From positions 1 through 49,766 of the forward strand of contig JAJBVQ010000260.1 of assembly GCA_020859745.1 (NCBI GenBank): a stretch of DNA of 49,766 bases, given 5' to 3'. Positions 17,989-26,800 of this stretch are shown here, piece after piece. Both the position numbers and the translations under genes were made by a program. How positions within the stretch are numbered: position 1 is the first letter of the stretch; every line of letters starts with the position of its first letter. The stretch comes from Rikenellaceae bacterium. Lineage in GTDB: Bacteria; Bacteroidota; Bacteroidia; Bacteroidales; Rikenellaceae. The notes beneath the pieces were generated by a model. The model saw only the letters and a list, made by a program, of their open reading frames with translations. It had not been told where the DNA came from and ran no database searches.

Positions 17989-19355
17989 GCGAACAGGTCG
18001 TTCAGCGATTCGGTCATGCTGGGGTGCGTATAGACCGTATTGCTCAGTTCCCGGGCCGTTATCCCGTATTTCATGGCCAACGCCACCGTGTTGATGACCT
18101 CCTGGGAAGCCGGGCCGAAAAAGGTGCATCCCAGTATCCGGTCCGTTTTGGCGTCGATGACGGCTTTCAGCAGCCCCTCTGCCGTGCCCAGCGTGCCGGC
18201 GCGCGGGATCGAAGCGACGGGTATGCGGTTGATCCGGATACCGATGCCGGCTTTGAACGCTTCGGCCTCGCTCATCCCCACGCGCGAGAGCGGCGGTTCG
18301 ATAAAGACCGAATAAGGCACAGGCCCGCGGTTCTCCGTACTGCGGTCGCCCTGCCCGACCAGCTCTTCCCGGACGATCCGGTAATCGTCCAGCGAAATGT
18401 AAGTGAATTGCAGGCCTCCCTTGACGTCGCCGACCGCATAAATGTGCGGGGCCGTGGTATGCAGGCGGTCATCCACGATGATGGCGCCCCGTTCGTCGGT
18501 ACGCACGCCTGCCGCTTCCAGGTTCAGCCCTTGGGTGTAGAGGCGGCGGCCGGTCGCCAGAAGCACGGCGTCGGCTTCGACTTCGTATTCCCGTTCGTCT
18601 TGCGTGTTGGCGACCGAAACGGTCGCTCCGCCGGGCGTGTCCCGAATGGCCTGTACTTTTGCGTTCAGGTGAAAAGCTATGCCTCTCTTTTCCAACACCT
18701 CTTTAACGCTTTCGGCAATATCCCGGTCTTCGCGCGGGATCAGTTCCGAAAACCCTTCGAGAACAGTTACCTGCGAACCAAAACCGGCATACATCGAAGC
18801 GAATTCCAGTCCGATATAACCTCCGCCTACGATGACCAGCCGCGGGGGCAGGCTGTCGAGTTCCAGTATGGAGGTGCTGGTATAGACTTTCGAGCTTCCG
18901 CCGACGCCCGGAATCGGCGGGATGACGGTTTCGGCTCCCGTGTTGATGACGATGTGCCTTCCCTTGATCTCGATGGTTTCATCCTCTGTTTTGACGGCGA
19001 CCGTGTCCCGGGACACGAAACTTCCCTCACCGGTATAGACCGTGATCCGGTCGTTGTCTGCCAATTTGTGGAAATTTTTGTCCCGGAGTTTGGCAGTCAG
19101 GGCGTTTTTCTCTTCGATGGCCTGTTTATAGTAAGCCTTTTGCTGGTCGAAGGTCATGTGTCCGCATTCGGCGGCGAGGTTGGCTTTGTGGATCAGCGTC
19201 TTGGTCGGGATGCAGCCGATGTTGATGCAGGTACCCCCGTACATCATGTTCGAACGCTCGACCATAGCGACGCTCCAGCCGCGTTCGGCCAGTTCGGCGG
19301 CAAGGGTTTTGCCGCCCTTGCCGAAACCGATGATGATGGCATCGTATCCTTTCAT
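17985..19355 (-). CDS. rclA: RclA-like flavoprotein disulfide reductase
   Basis: The 456-aa protein is closely similar in memory-based comparison to E. coli RclA, a copper-reducing flavoenzyme that protects against reactive chlorine species. Shared features are the FAD motif IIIGFGKGGKTLA, the redox pair Cys43/Cys48 in MYGGTCINIGCIPTKTL, the NAD-binding LVIVGGGYIGLEFASM, VGDVKGGLQFTYISLDDYR, VPYSVFIEPPLSRVGM, and the tail THPSMTESLNDLF. Lpd or mercuric reductase would lack the GGLQFTYISLDDYR segment. It is the second gene after rclC with 2 bp between them, so the two form an operon. Function in this organism is inferred from homology. Confidence 0.9.
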   Translation of the reverse strand: MKGYDAIIIGFGKGGKTLAAELAERGWSVAMVERSNMMYGGTCINIGCIPTKTLIHKANLAAECGHMTFDQQKAYYKQAIEEKNALTAKLRDKNFHKLADNDRITVYTGEGSFVSRDTVAVKTEDETIEIKGRHIVINTGAETVIPPIPGVGGSSKVYTSTSILELDSLPPRLVIVGGGYIGLEFASMYAGFGSQVTVLEGFSELIPREDRDIAESVKEVLEKRGIAFHLNAKVQAIRDTPGGATVSVANTQDEREYEVEADAVLLATGRRLYTQGLNLEAAGVRTDERGAIIVDDRLHTTAPHIYAVGDVKGGLQFTYISLDDYRIVREELVGQGDRSTENRGPVPYSVFIEPPLSRVGMSEAEAFKAGIGIRINRIPVASIPRAGTLGTAEGLLKAVIDAKTDRILGCTFFGPASQEVINTVALAMKYGITARELSNTVYTHPSMTESLNDLFA

Positions 19356-19357
19356 GG

Positions 19358-19951
19358 TTATTCCGGTTTTAAAGTTTTCAGTATCCTTCGGGCCGAGTCG
19401 GAAAGCAGGACTACGGCTCCGGCCAGTATGGCGGTGTCTTTGACGACCAACCGTCCCGCTCCGCTTAGCAGGGGGAATCCGTATTCCCCGCTGCCGAGAT
19501 CCGGTACCCAGACTTCGGGGGTGGTGACCAAAAAGGATAGTGTCCCGATGGTCATCACGATGGCGAGCAGGTCGCCGGCCAACCCTACTTTAGCAAAGAA
19601 GATGCCTAAGAATACCAGTACGCCGATCGTCATGATCAGCATGCCCAGCCCGCGCGAAAAGCCGTAGGTGTTGTTCTCCGCGTGCCATTGCCGCTTTTCA
19701 GCGTCGAATTCGCCCTCTTTCAGCTTGTAGCTTTTGTATTCCGGAGCCTTTTTCGAGTAGAAGAAGCTCATGAAAGGGGAGTTGGCAACGAACGGGACGA
19801 TCCCTTCGGCTTCGTAGCGGAAGAATTTCAGACCGCCGATCCAGACGAAAATAATGAGAATTGCGATTCGGATCAGCTTGATCCCCAAGGGGCCGGCGGA
19901 TGCGGCGGTTTGAAGGAATCGGCGGAAAATTCGGTTTGGTTTCTGTGTCAT
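19358..19951 (-). CDS. rclC: RclC-like DUF417 membrane protein
   Basis: A DUF417 inner-membrane protein with four predicted helices. It matches E. coli RclC (YkgB) in several stretches: WIGGLKFFRYEAEGIVPFV, NSPFMSFFY, NNTYGFSRGLG, LSFLVTTPEVWVP and PLLSGAGRLVVKDTAILAGA. In E. coli it belongs to the reactive-chlorine resistance operon; its biochemical role is unsettled. The frame is open to ATG 19990, but ATG 19951 (MTQKPNRIF) gives the family's usual length. A near-match promoter element GATCTTTG lies just upstream on the minus strand. RclB, the third E. coli member, is not seen. Confidence 0.88.
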   Translation of the reverse strand: MTQKPNRIFRRFLQTAASAGPLGIKLIRIAILIIFVWIGGLKFFRYEAEGIVPFVANSPFMSFFYSKKAPEYKSYKLKEGEFDAEKRQWHAENNTYGFSRGLGMLIMTIGVLVFLGIFFAKVGLAGDLLAIVMTIGTLSFLVTTPEVWVPDLGSGEYGFPLLSGAGRLVVKDTAILAGAVVLLSDSARRILKTLKPE

Positions 19952-20030
19952 GGTCTCGGTGTTTTTGATTACGGTACAAAGATCGTACACCGGGACCGGG
20001 GCGGGAATGGCTATTCTTCCGGCGGCGTTG

Positions 20031-20876
20031 TCAATTCTTCCCTTTCTCCCGCGTACGGTAGGAGGTGATGCTCTCGCCCGCGACGTTTTTGAAAAACCGG
20101 CTGAAAGCGGCCAGGTCTTCGAAGCCCAATAGTGCGGCTATTTCCTTGGCGCTGCGCGAGCTGTAAAGGAGGAGCCGTTTGGCCTCGGTTTCGATCCGCT
20201 CGTGGATGATATGCAAAGGCGACGGCAACCGGTAGGCCGAAAAGAGATTGGCGAGCGTTTTCGGCGACCGGTTCAGCATATCGGCGTACTCTTTCACCTG
20301 TTTCTTCTCCCGGAAATGGTTGTCGACCAGCACCATATATTGGCGCACGACGTCGAAACCGTTTTCCCGGTCTGCGGTGATGCCGAACCGCTCCCGGGCC
20401 ATGCGCGTGCAAAGGATAATGAACCGTTTAAGCAGGATGCGGAGCATCTCTTCCCGCAGGTTGTCGCGCACCTCGTATTCGCGGGCGAACCCTCCCGCAA
20501 GCTCCTCGAGCGCGGCCGTTTCGTGATCGGCCAGCGCGAGGCGTATCAGGCGGCTGCCGCCGTTGAACAGGAAGCCGTTGCAGGATACTTCGGAGTCGTG
20601 CCCGAAGATGCAGTAGAAGTTACTGTTGAACATCAGCGCCGCATACTCCCCTTCGATGGCTTTGAATTCGATATGGTGGAAAGGGGTCAGGGCGATAACC
20701 TCGCCCCGGATGAGGGTAGTTTCGACGTGGTCGATCTCCAGTGCGACGCGCCCTGTCCTGACCCAGAGGAATTTGTACAGGCTTTTGTCCCGGAGCCATT
20801 CGGAACGGGCGTGCAGATCGCCGGTCAGGACTATTTTCCCTTTCAGGCGCGTGTCGAACTGGAATTGCATAGGCAT
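20031..20876 (-). CDS. AraC family regulator upstream of rclC-rclA
   Basis: A 281-aa AraC-type regulator with an N-terminal cupin-like domain (YKFLWVRTGRVALEIDHVETTLIRGEV) and a C-terminal DNA-binding domain (about 185-278; VKEYADMLNRSPKTLANLF, then AKEIAALLGFEDLAAFSRFF). It lies on the same strand just upstream of rclC. It is therefore the best candidate for a local counterpart of RclR, though I cannot show the redox-sensing cysteines that would prove it. The -7 element TACATTTG lies 12 bp from the ATG; ATG 20870 is an alternative start. Confidence 0.88.
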   Translation of the reverse strand: MPMQFQFDTRLKGKIVLTGDLHARSEWLRDKSLYKFLWVRTGRVALEIDHVETTLIRGEVIALTPFHHIEFKAIEGEYAALMFNSNFYCIFGHDSEVSCNGFLFNGGSRLIRLALADHETAALEELAGGFAREYEVRDNLREEMLRILLKRFIILCTRMARERFGITADRENGFDVVRQYMVLVDNHFREKKQVKEYADMLNRSPKTLANLFSAYRLPSPLHIIHERIETEAKRLLLYSSRSAKEIAALLGFEDLAAFSRFFKNVAGESITSYRTREKGKN

Positions 20877-20887
20877 CGCTTTGGATA

Positions 20888-20895
20888 CAAATGTA
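20888..20895 (-). promoter_or_regulatory. -7 element of second araC-type gene
   Basis: The minus strand reads TACATTTG (TAnnTTTG), 12 bp before the start codon, implying a very short leader. Confidence 0.6.
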
Positions 20896-20929
20896 GCGAT
20901 TTAGGCGGGTAGATCGGAGAACTAAAGAC

Positions 20930-20960
20930 AAGAGGCCGATGGGAACTCCATCGGCCTCTT
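20930..20960. terminator. terminator beside the tRNA-Ser remnant
   Basis: A perfect 13-bp stem (20930-20942 with 20948-20960, arm AAGAGGCCGATGG) has a 5-nt loop. On the minus strand it directly follows the tRNA-Ser 3' end, as a tRNA terminator would. Confidence 0.75.
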
Positions 20961-20968
20961 TGTTCGAA

Positions 20969-20984
20969 TGGCGGAGAGATAGGC
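20969..20984 (-). other. tRNA-Ser 3' end remnant at the duplication joint
   Basis: The minus strand ends CCTATCTCTCCGCCA: a 7-base acceptor arm TCTCTCC, the serine-type discriminator G and an encoded CCA. Upstream on the minus strand comes lpd sequence, not the tRNA body. The remnant is therefore a recombination scar. Residue numbering of the tRNA is inferred from general tRNA-Ser structure. Confidence 0.65.
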
Positions 20985-21285
20985 ACTCGAAAGGGGGTAT
21001 ACGCTGCGGATCGGTAAATTTCCCTACACGGCGTCCGGAAAGGCGACGGCGGCGGGGAACCGCGACGGGATGGTGAAGCTGATCTTCGATGCGGATACGG
21101 ATAAACTGTTGGGGGCGCACCTGTTCGGGCTGAACGTGACGGAGATGATCGCGGAACCGTCGCTGGGCATGACGCTCGGTACGACGGCCAAGGATATTAT
21201 CCGGACGATCCATCCGCATCCGACCATGTCCGAAGGGATTATGGAGGCCGCCGCGGCCGCGCACGATGAGGCGATCCACTTATAG
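20983..21285 (+). pseudogene. lpdA: lpdA 3' fragment created by the duplication
   Basis: This fragment encodes only the last 100 residues of dihydrolipoyl dehydrogenase (from ALERGYTL to the C-terminus with HPHPTMSE). The bases at the joint form an in-frame TAG (20980-20982), so no fusion protein is read across it. The first internal ATG is 21070. It lacks FAD- and NAD-binding regions and cannot work as an enzyme. Confidence 0.9.
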
Positions 21286-21307
21286 GCTCTTGTCCGTATG
21301 ATATAAA

Positions 21308-21345
21308 GGCCGGGACTTTCGATCTGAAAGTCCCGGCCACTTTTT
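21308..21345. terminator. terminator after lpdA fragment (copy 2)
   Basis: A 13-bp perfect stem with arm GGCCGGGACTTTC and a T run, the second occurrence of the hairpin at 825. Confidence 0.85.
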
Positions 21346-22630
21346 ACCGCTCGATCGTCACCAGTAGTTTGTCCACCCGGCTGGCGTCCATATCGACCAC
21401 CTCGAAACGGAGGTTGCGGTAATCGAACCGGTCCCCTTCGACGGGTATGCGTCCCAAAAGGAACATCGCCAAACCGCCCAACGTGTTGAAATCCTCTTTT
21501 TGCAGGTCGTCGAAAGCCACGATGCCCATCTCCTCCATAAAATCGTCCACGTTGTACGTCCCGTCTACCAGTATCGTGCCGTCCTCGCGGGTAACGTAAC
21601 CCGGTTCGTCCATCTCCCCATTCTCGTCCGGCATCTCGCCCATAATGCTCTCGGCCAGGTCGTGCAGGGTGATGACTCCTTCGATCACCCCGTATTCGCT
21701 GATGACCGCCGCAAAGCTGCATTTGTGCTGTTTGAACAATTCCAGCACCCGGTTGGCCTGCAGGTTCTCCGGCACCAGCAACGGTTCCGTGGCAATGGAT
21801 CTCAGGTCGAACGCGGCCCCTTCGCGCCAGAGGCCGATAATGTCCTTGACGGAAACCGTCCCGATCACATCGGAAGTCGATTCCCCGCATAAAAGGTAAC
21901 GGCTGTAGTGTGCCGTCGCTATGGTTTCCAGCACTTCGTCCCTGCTCTGCCGGGTGTAGAGATAGACTAGGTCTTTGCGGTGCGTCATCAACTCGTTGGC
22001 GTGCTTGTCCGTGAACCGGAACACGTCTTTGATCATCTCGGTCTCTTCTTTCTCCAGTATGCCCTGTTCGGTGCTTTGGCGGATGATCATTTTGATTTCG
22101 TCTTCGGTCATGGAGCGGTCGTCGCCACCTTTGACACCGAGTATTTTATTAACCAGCCGGGTGGAGATGCTGAGCAGCCAGACGAACGGATAGGAAATTT
22201 TGGTCAGCCCCCGCATCACCGGCGTCAGCGCGGTGGCTATCCGTTCCGGATTGTTCAGTGCGATGGACTTCGGGACCAGTTCGCCGATGATCAGGGAAAA
22301 ATAGGTGATCAGTGCGACGACCGTGATCATTGAGAGATCGCGGGCATACGGCTTCAGAAATGCCACCCGTTCAAAAAGCGGCTTCACGTCGTCGGCCAGC
22401 GCCACGCCCCCGAAAGCCCCGGAGACGATACCGATCAGCGTGATGCCGATCTGGATGGTGGAGAGGATTTTTTCCGGTTCATCCAGCAGCCGGAGGGTGG
22501 TCTCCGCTTTGCGGCTGCCCCGTGCCGCTTCGTTTTTGAGGCGGGCCCTGCTGCTCGATACCAGTGCGATCTCGTACATGGCGAATACCCCGTTCAAAAG
22601 GAGCAGCAGGACGATTATGACAATTTCCAT
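21344..22630 (-). CDS. CNNM/CorC membrane protein (copy 2)
   Basis: The 428-aa protein is the same as that at 861-2147: DUF21 membrane domain, CBS pair and CorC_HlyC tail, with a likely role in divalent-cation handling. The leader inverted repeat CGGTAAC/GTTACCG is also kept at 22635-22661, so the copy should be expressed like the first. Confidence 0.9.
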   Translation of the reverse strand: MEIVIIVLLLLLNGVFAMYEIALVSSSRARLKNEAARGSRKAETTLRLLDEPEKILSTIQIGITLIGIVSGAFGGVALADDVKPLFERVAFLKPYARDLSMITVVALITYFSLIIGELVPKSIALNNPERIATALTPVMRGLTKISYPFVWLLSISTRLVNKILGVKGGDDRSMTEDEIKMIIRQSTEQGILEKEETEMIKDVFRFTDKHANELMTHRKDLVYLYTRQSRDEVLETIATAHYSRYLLCGESTSDVIGTVSVKDIIGLWREGAAFDLRSIATEPLLVPENLQANRVLELFKQHKCSFAAVISEYGVIEGVITLHDLAESIMGEMPDENGEMDEPGYVTREDGTILVDGTYNVDDFMEEMGIVAFDDLQKEDFNTLGGLAMFLLGRIPVEGDRFDYRNLRFEVVDMDASRVDKLLVTIER

Positions 22631-22634
22631 TGTG

Positions 22635-22661
22635 CGGTAACGGTTTTAAAAAGTGTTACCG
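22635..22661 (-). promoter_or_regulatory. leader inverted repeat of CNNM gene (copy 2)
   Basis: Perfect 7-bp arms CGGTAAC and GTTACCG lie four bases upstream of the start codon. Confidence 0.35.
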
Positions 22662-22679
22662 GGCTAATATAGCGATTTT

Positions 22680-23651
22680 TTACGGATGCACAACAGTCTC
22701 TTCGTCGTCGATAAGCGTTTCGTCCTCTTTGGTGATCGTGACTTTGTTGTTGTCCTTTTCCGCGCACGAGATACGCAGCAGTTTGTTGTATTTCCTTTTG
22801 CAGGTGATCGGTGCGGACGGTTCGCGTAGGATCAGCCTCGATCCGTCGCCTTTGATCCAGGTGATGGTCGTTGGAATGGCTTCCGAGTAGCCGTCGGCTG
22901 TCCAGTCATCAGAACTCAGCGAATGCTCGAACGTAAATATCCGTTTGGTAACCGCTGTCGGGTTATCCGGCGTAACGGTCAGTTTCGGGGCTCCGTCCAT
23001 TTCGATCTCTAAGGAGCCTTCCGTGAAATCTTCCGGGACGACAGTCAGGCCGAAGCATACCCATTTCATGTGGATGGTCAGATCGACGTTTTCGCTGGGA
23101 GTGATTTCGGTGACGCCGTAGAACCTGCTCACCGGCGGACGGTTATACCCCTTCGATCCCTCCTGCTGTCCGGCGAGCACGGCATAACCCGAATTCAGTT
23201 GATTGATGTAATTGCCGACCCCGACCACGAATTCGTTGGTCACCTTGCCCGGGCCGGCGTTGAATCCGCCGAGCAGGAACGGTTCCCGGTAGCCACCGTT
23301 ATCGCCTCTGGCAATGACCGATGCCCCGTCGGGCACCATCGTCATTTCGATTTTGTAGGTCGCCCCCGCAGGCAATTCGACGGATATTCCGTTCTCGTCG
23401 TCGAAAATACCGTATGCGTATTTGCTGTAATTGTTTATGACCTTCTTGTATATCTGAACGGCGTATATGTCATTCGGATAACCTTTGACCATCGTCAGCG
23501 GAGAATCCTCCTCACTGATACGCTCCCGGTCGATATTCAGCCTGATAGTGTATTTAGGCCCACCGGGCAAAGGTTCGGGCTTATCCATGCGGCAACCGGC
23601 CAATGCGGCTGACAGTAAAAACAATAACGTCGGTATGTAAATATGTTTCAT
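22680..23651 (-). CDS. putative FimB/Mfa2-like lipoprotein (copy 2)
   Basis: The 323-aa lipoprotein with lipobox LAGC (Cys20) is the same as that at 2197-3168. Two doses of a surface lipoprotein would be expected if both copies are transcribed; its -7 element (23675-23682) is intact. Confidence 0.6.
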   Translation of the reverse strand: MKHIYIPTLLFLLSAALAGCRMDKPEPLPGGPKYTIRLNIDRERISEEDSPLTMVKGYPNDIYAVQIYKKVINNYSKYAYGIFDDENGISVELPAGATYKIEMTMVPDGASVIARGDNGGYREPFLLGGFNAGPGKVTNEFVVGVGNYINQLNSGYAVLAGQQEGSKGYNRPPVSRFYGVTEITPSENVDLTIHMKWVCFGLTVVPEDFTEGSLEIEMDGAPKLTVTPDNPTAVTKRIFTFEHSLSSDDWTADGYSEAIPTTITWIKGDGSRLILREPSAPITCKRKYNKLLRISCAEKDNNKVTITKEDETLIDDEETVVHP

Positions 23652-23674
23652 GGTGTTGGGACTATCTTATTCTT

Positions 23675-23682
23675 CAAACTTA
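23675..23682 (-). promoter_or_regulatory. -7 element of lipoprotein gene (copy 2)
   Basis: The minus strand reads TAAGTTTG. Confidence 0.6.
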
Positions 23683-23822
23683 CAGTATTATACCGAAATA
23701 TTATATTATTTTCACCTTTAGGAGAAGATAAATGTCCATATGTATTATATAACAACATTTTTATAGTATGAAATATTGTGACGAGGGTAATTTGTAATCG
23801 AGAGACTTAGCCGAATTTTTTA

Positions 23823-23830
23823 TAATTTTG
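23823..23830 (+). promoter_or_regulatory. -7 element of activase gene (copy 2)
   Basis: TAATTTTG overlaps the TTG at 23828 and again favours the ATG at 23852. Confidence 0.6.
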
Positions 23831-23851
23831 GCACCGCTGGATAAAATAGGT

Positions 23852-26800
23852 ATGATCGGAAAAACGATGATTCAGGATATTGTCCGGGCAGGTTTGGATG
23901 TGGGATCGACCACTGCCAAACTGGTCCTGGTCGGCGAGCAGGGAGAAATTCTCCACTCGGCTTATAAACGCCACCACGCGGATGTGTTGGGAACTGCCGC
24001 CGCATTGTTTTCCGAGGTCCTGGAACATTTCGGCGACCGCCGGGTGCTCCTGACCGTCACCGGATCGGCGGGCATGGGGATTGCCGAACGGTTTTTGTTG
24101 CCTTTCGAGCAGGAGGTCGTGGCGGCGACGAACCTGATCCGGGCCGTCTATCCGGATATCAAAACCTTGATCGACATCGGAGGAGAAGATGCCAAAATGG
24201 TCTTTTTCCCGGAAGAGGCTTTGCCCGACATGCGGATGAGCGGGAATTGCGCGGGAGGTACGGGCGCGTTTATCGACCAGATGGCCACCCTTTTGGGGTG
24301 TACGGTCGATGAGATGGGGGAGATGGCCATGCTGCCCGGTACGAAGATCCATCCGATCGCTTCGCGCTGCGGCGTGTTTTCCAAAACCGACATTCAAAAC
24401 CTGATCGCGCGGAATGTGAGCAAGGCCGACGTGTCGGCTTCGGTGTTCCACGCGGTGGCTGTTCAGACGGTGACCACCCTCTCCCACGGGTTCAGCGTGC
24501 AGCCCAAAGTGCTTTTCTGCGGGGGGCCGTTCGCTTTCACTCCGGCCCTGCGGGTGGCTTTCGTCCGCTATCTGGGACTCAGGGAGGATGAATATATTGT
24601 GCCGGAGAACGCTCCGGTTATTTCGGCGTGGGGGGCTGCCCTTTCGCCGTCCAAAGCTGAAAAAGGCATTCTGCTGTCCGGGTTTATCGAAGACCTGAAG
24701 CGCGGAGACCGGAACGGGAACCTGGTGCAGACAAACCGTTTGGAGCCGTTGTTCCGGGACGAGTCCGAACTCTCGGAATGGGAGTCGGCGAAGAAGGAGA
24801 CCCGTATAGCGAGAATTTCGCTGGAGGATTGCGACGGCGGGTGCTATCTGGGGATAGATTCCGGTTCCACGACCACGAAGATCGTGGCGATCGACAGTCG
24901 GGAGCGTATCGTCTTTTCATATTACGCCAATAACGAGGGAAACCCGATCGCGGCGGCGCAAAAAGGGTTGCGGCAATTCCTGACCGAAGCGGAGAAGGCC
25001 GGGAAGCCGATCCGCATCCAGGGCAGTTGCTCGACCGGTTATGGAGAGGATTTGCTGAGGGCCGCATTCGGGCTGGGTGGCGGGATCATCGAAACGATAG
25101 CCCACTACCTGGCGGCGCGGAAAGTCGATCCGGAGGTGTCGTTTATCCTGGACATTGGCGGGCAGGACATGAAAGCGCTTTTCGTCGAGAACGGGGCACT
25201 TTACCGGGTCGAGATCAACGAGGCCTGTTCGTCGGGGTGCGGCTCTTTCATATCGGCTTTCGCCGGATCGTTGCAGCATTCGGTTTCGGACTTCGCTTCG
25301 ATGGCCTGCACCGCCGGGGCGCCGTGCGACCTGGGGACGCGCTGCACGGTCTTTATGAACTCCAAAGTCAAGCAATTCCTGCGCGAAGGGGCTTCGGTTC
25401 CGGATATTTCGGCGGGGCTGGCCTACTCGGTGGTCAAGAACTGCCTGTACAAAGTGCTGAAACTGAAAAACCTGTCGGAGCTGGGGGGCCATGTGGTCGT
25501 TCAGGGCGGCACGATGCGGAACCGTTCGATCGTGCGGGCTTTCGAAAAGCTGGCGGGCGTACCGGTGGCGTTCACCGATATTCCGGAACTGATGGGCGCG
25601 CTGGGATGTGCGCTGTATGCGAAATCGCAGGCGACGGGCGGGAAAGGCGTCTTGTTGTCGCAGATCTTGCAAACGACTGACTTCACTTCCCGGCAGACGC
25701 AGTGCAAGGGGTGCGAAAACCAGTGTTATGTGACCCGCTATACATTCAACAACGGGAACGTCTATTATTCGGGAAACAAGTGCGAAAAGGTATTCACCAA
25801 CCGGGGCGCGGAGAGCCGGACGGGGGATAACGTTTATCCGCAGAAATACGAGCTGCTGTTCGGCCGCGAAACCGCCGGAACCGGCCAGACCAGGCCGCTG
25901 ACCATCGGCATTCCCCGGATACTGGGCATGTACGAGGACTACCCTTTCTGGCATGCTTTGTTCACCGCCTGCGGCTTCGGCGTCATGCTCTCCGAACCGT
26001 CCACGATGCGCAAATACGAAACCGGGGTCAATTCGGTGATGTCGGACAATATCTGTTTCCCGGCCAAGCTGGCGCACAGCCATATACTGGACTTGATCGA
26101 GCGCAAGGCGGATCGCATCTTTTATCCCTTTACCATATTCGAACAGCGTGACGGAGCACAGGAGAACAACAGTTTCAACTGCCCGGTGGTAACCGGGTAT
26201 GCCGAAGTGCTGAAAAACTCGATCGACCCGGAAGGGAAATGCGGGATTCCGTTCGATGCGCCGACCATTACTTTCAAAAGCGCGAAGGGGCTGCGGCGGG
26301 GCTGCCTCGATTACTTGCGGACGCTGGGCGTACCCGATGCGACCGTGAAAAAGGCGGTGGACAAGGCTTTACAGGCGCAGGACGATTACCGGGCGCGGAT
26401 CAAGACCATGAACCTCCGTCTTTTCGAGCGCAGCAAGCGGAAAGGTGAGCTGACCGTGCTTCTGGCCGGAAGGCCGTACCATACCGACCCGCTGATCCAG
26501 CATAAGCTGTCGGACATGATCGCGGGGTTCGGGGTCAACGTCATTTCGGAGGATATCGTCCGGAACGACGATTCGGTGGACATCAGCCGTATCCATTCAG
26601 TGCCGCAGTGGAGCTACGTGAACCGGATCCTCAAGGCGGCTCAATGGGTGGCTGAACAGGGCGACGATATCCATTTCGTGCAGATGACCTCGTTCGGCTG
26701 CGGCCCGGACGCTTTCCTGCTGGACGAAGTGCGGGCCGTCCTGAAACGGTACGGCAAGACGCTGACGATCCTGAAGATCGACGACGTGAACAATATCGGG

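Larger units (their letters stand above)
498..20980. repeat. 20,483-bp tandem duplication, copy 1
   Basis: The sequence from 498 recurs in the same orientation from 20981. Coordinates of all genes differ by exactly 20,483, and all encoded proteins are the same in both copies, including a shared frameshift in the MFS gene. The copies are flanked by the short identity AGGC (498-501, 20981-20984, 41464-41467). Upstream of it the two sites are only partly alike (10 of 13 bases over CGGAGxxAxAGGC). Confidence 0.93.

Noticed and set aside
18024..19667. 547-codon open frame on the plus strand opposite rclA and rclC
   Set aside because: It is a GC-rich shadow of clear minus-strand genes, with low-complexity Arg/Asp/Gly-rich sequence and no domain. 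The same frame recurs at 38507-40150 only because of the duplication.
498..20980. The 20.5-kb unit as a composite transposon, prophage or genomic island
   Set aside because: It has no transposase, phage or transfer genes, ordinary host-like composition, and no inverted terminal repeats; its borders are an lpd interior and a tRNA end.
20969..20984. A functional tRNA-Ser gene at the duplication joint
   Set aside because: Only the 3' acceptor part and CCA are present. The minus-strand upstream bases are lpd sequence and cannot fold into T, anticodon and D arms.
20971..21000. Fusion protein across the duplication joint
   Set aside because: The joint creates an in-frame TAG at 20980-20982 directly before the lpd fragment.
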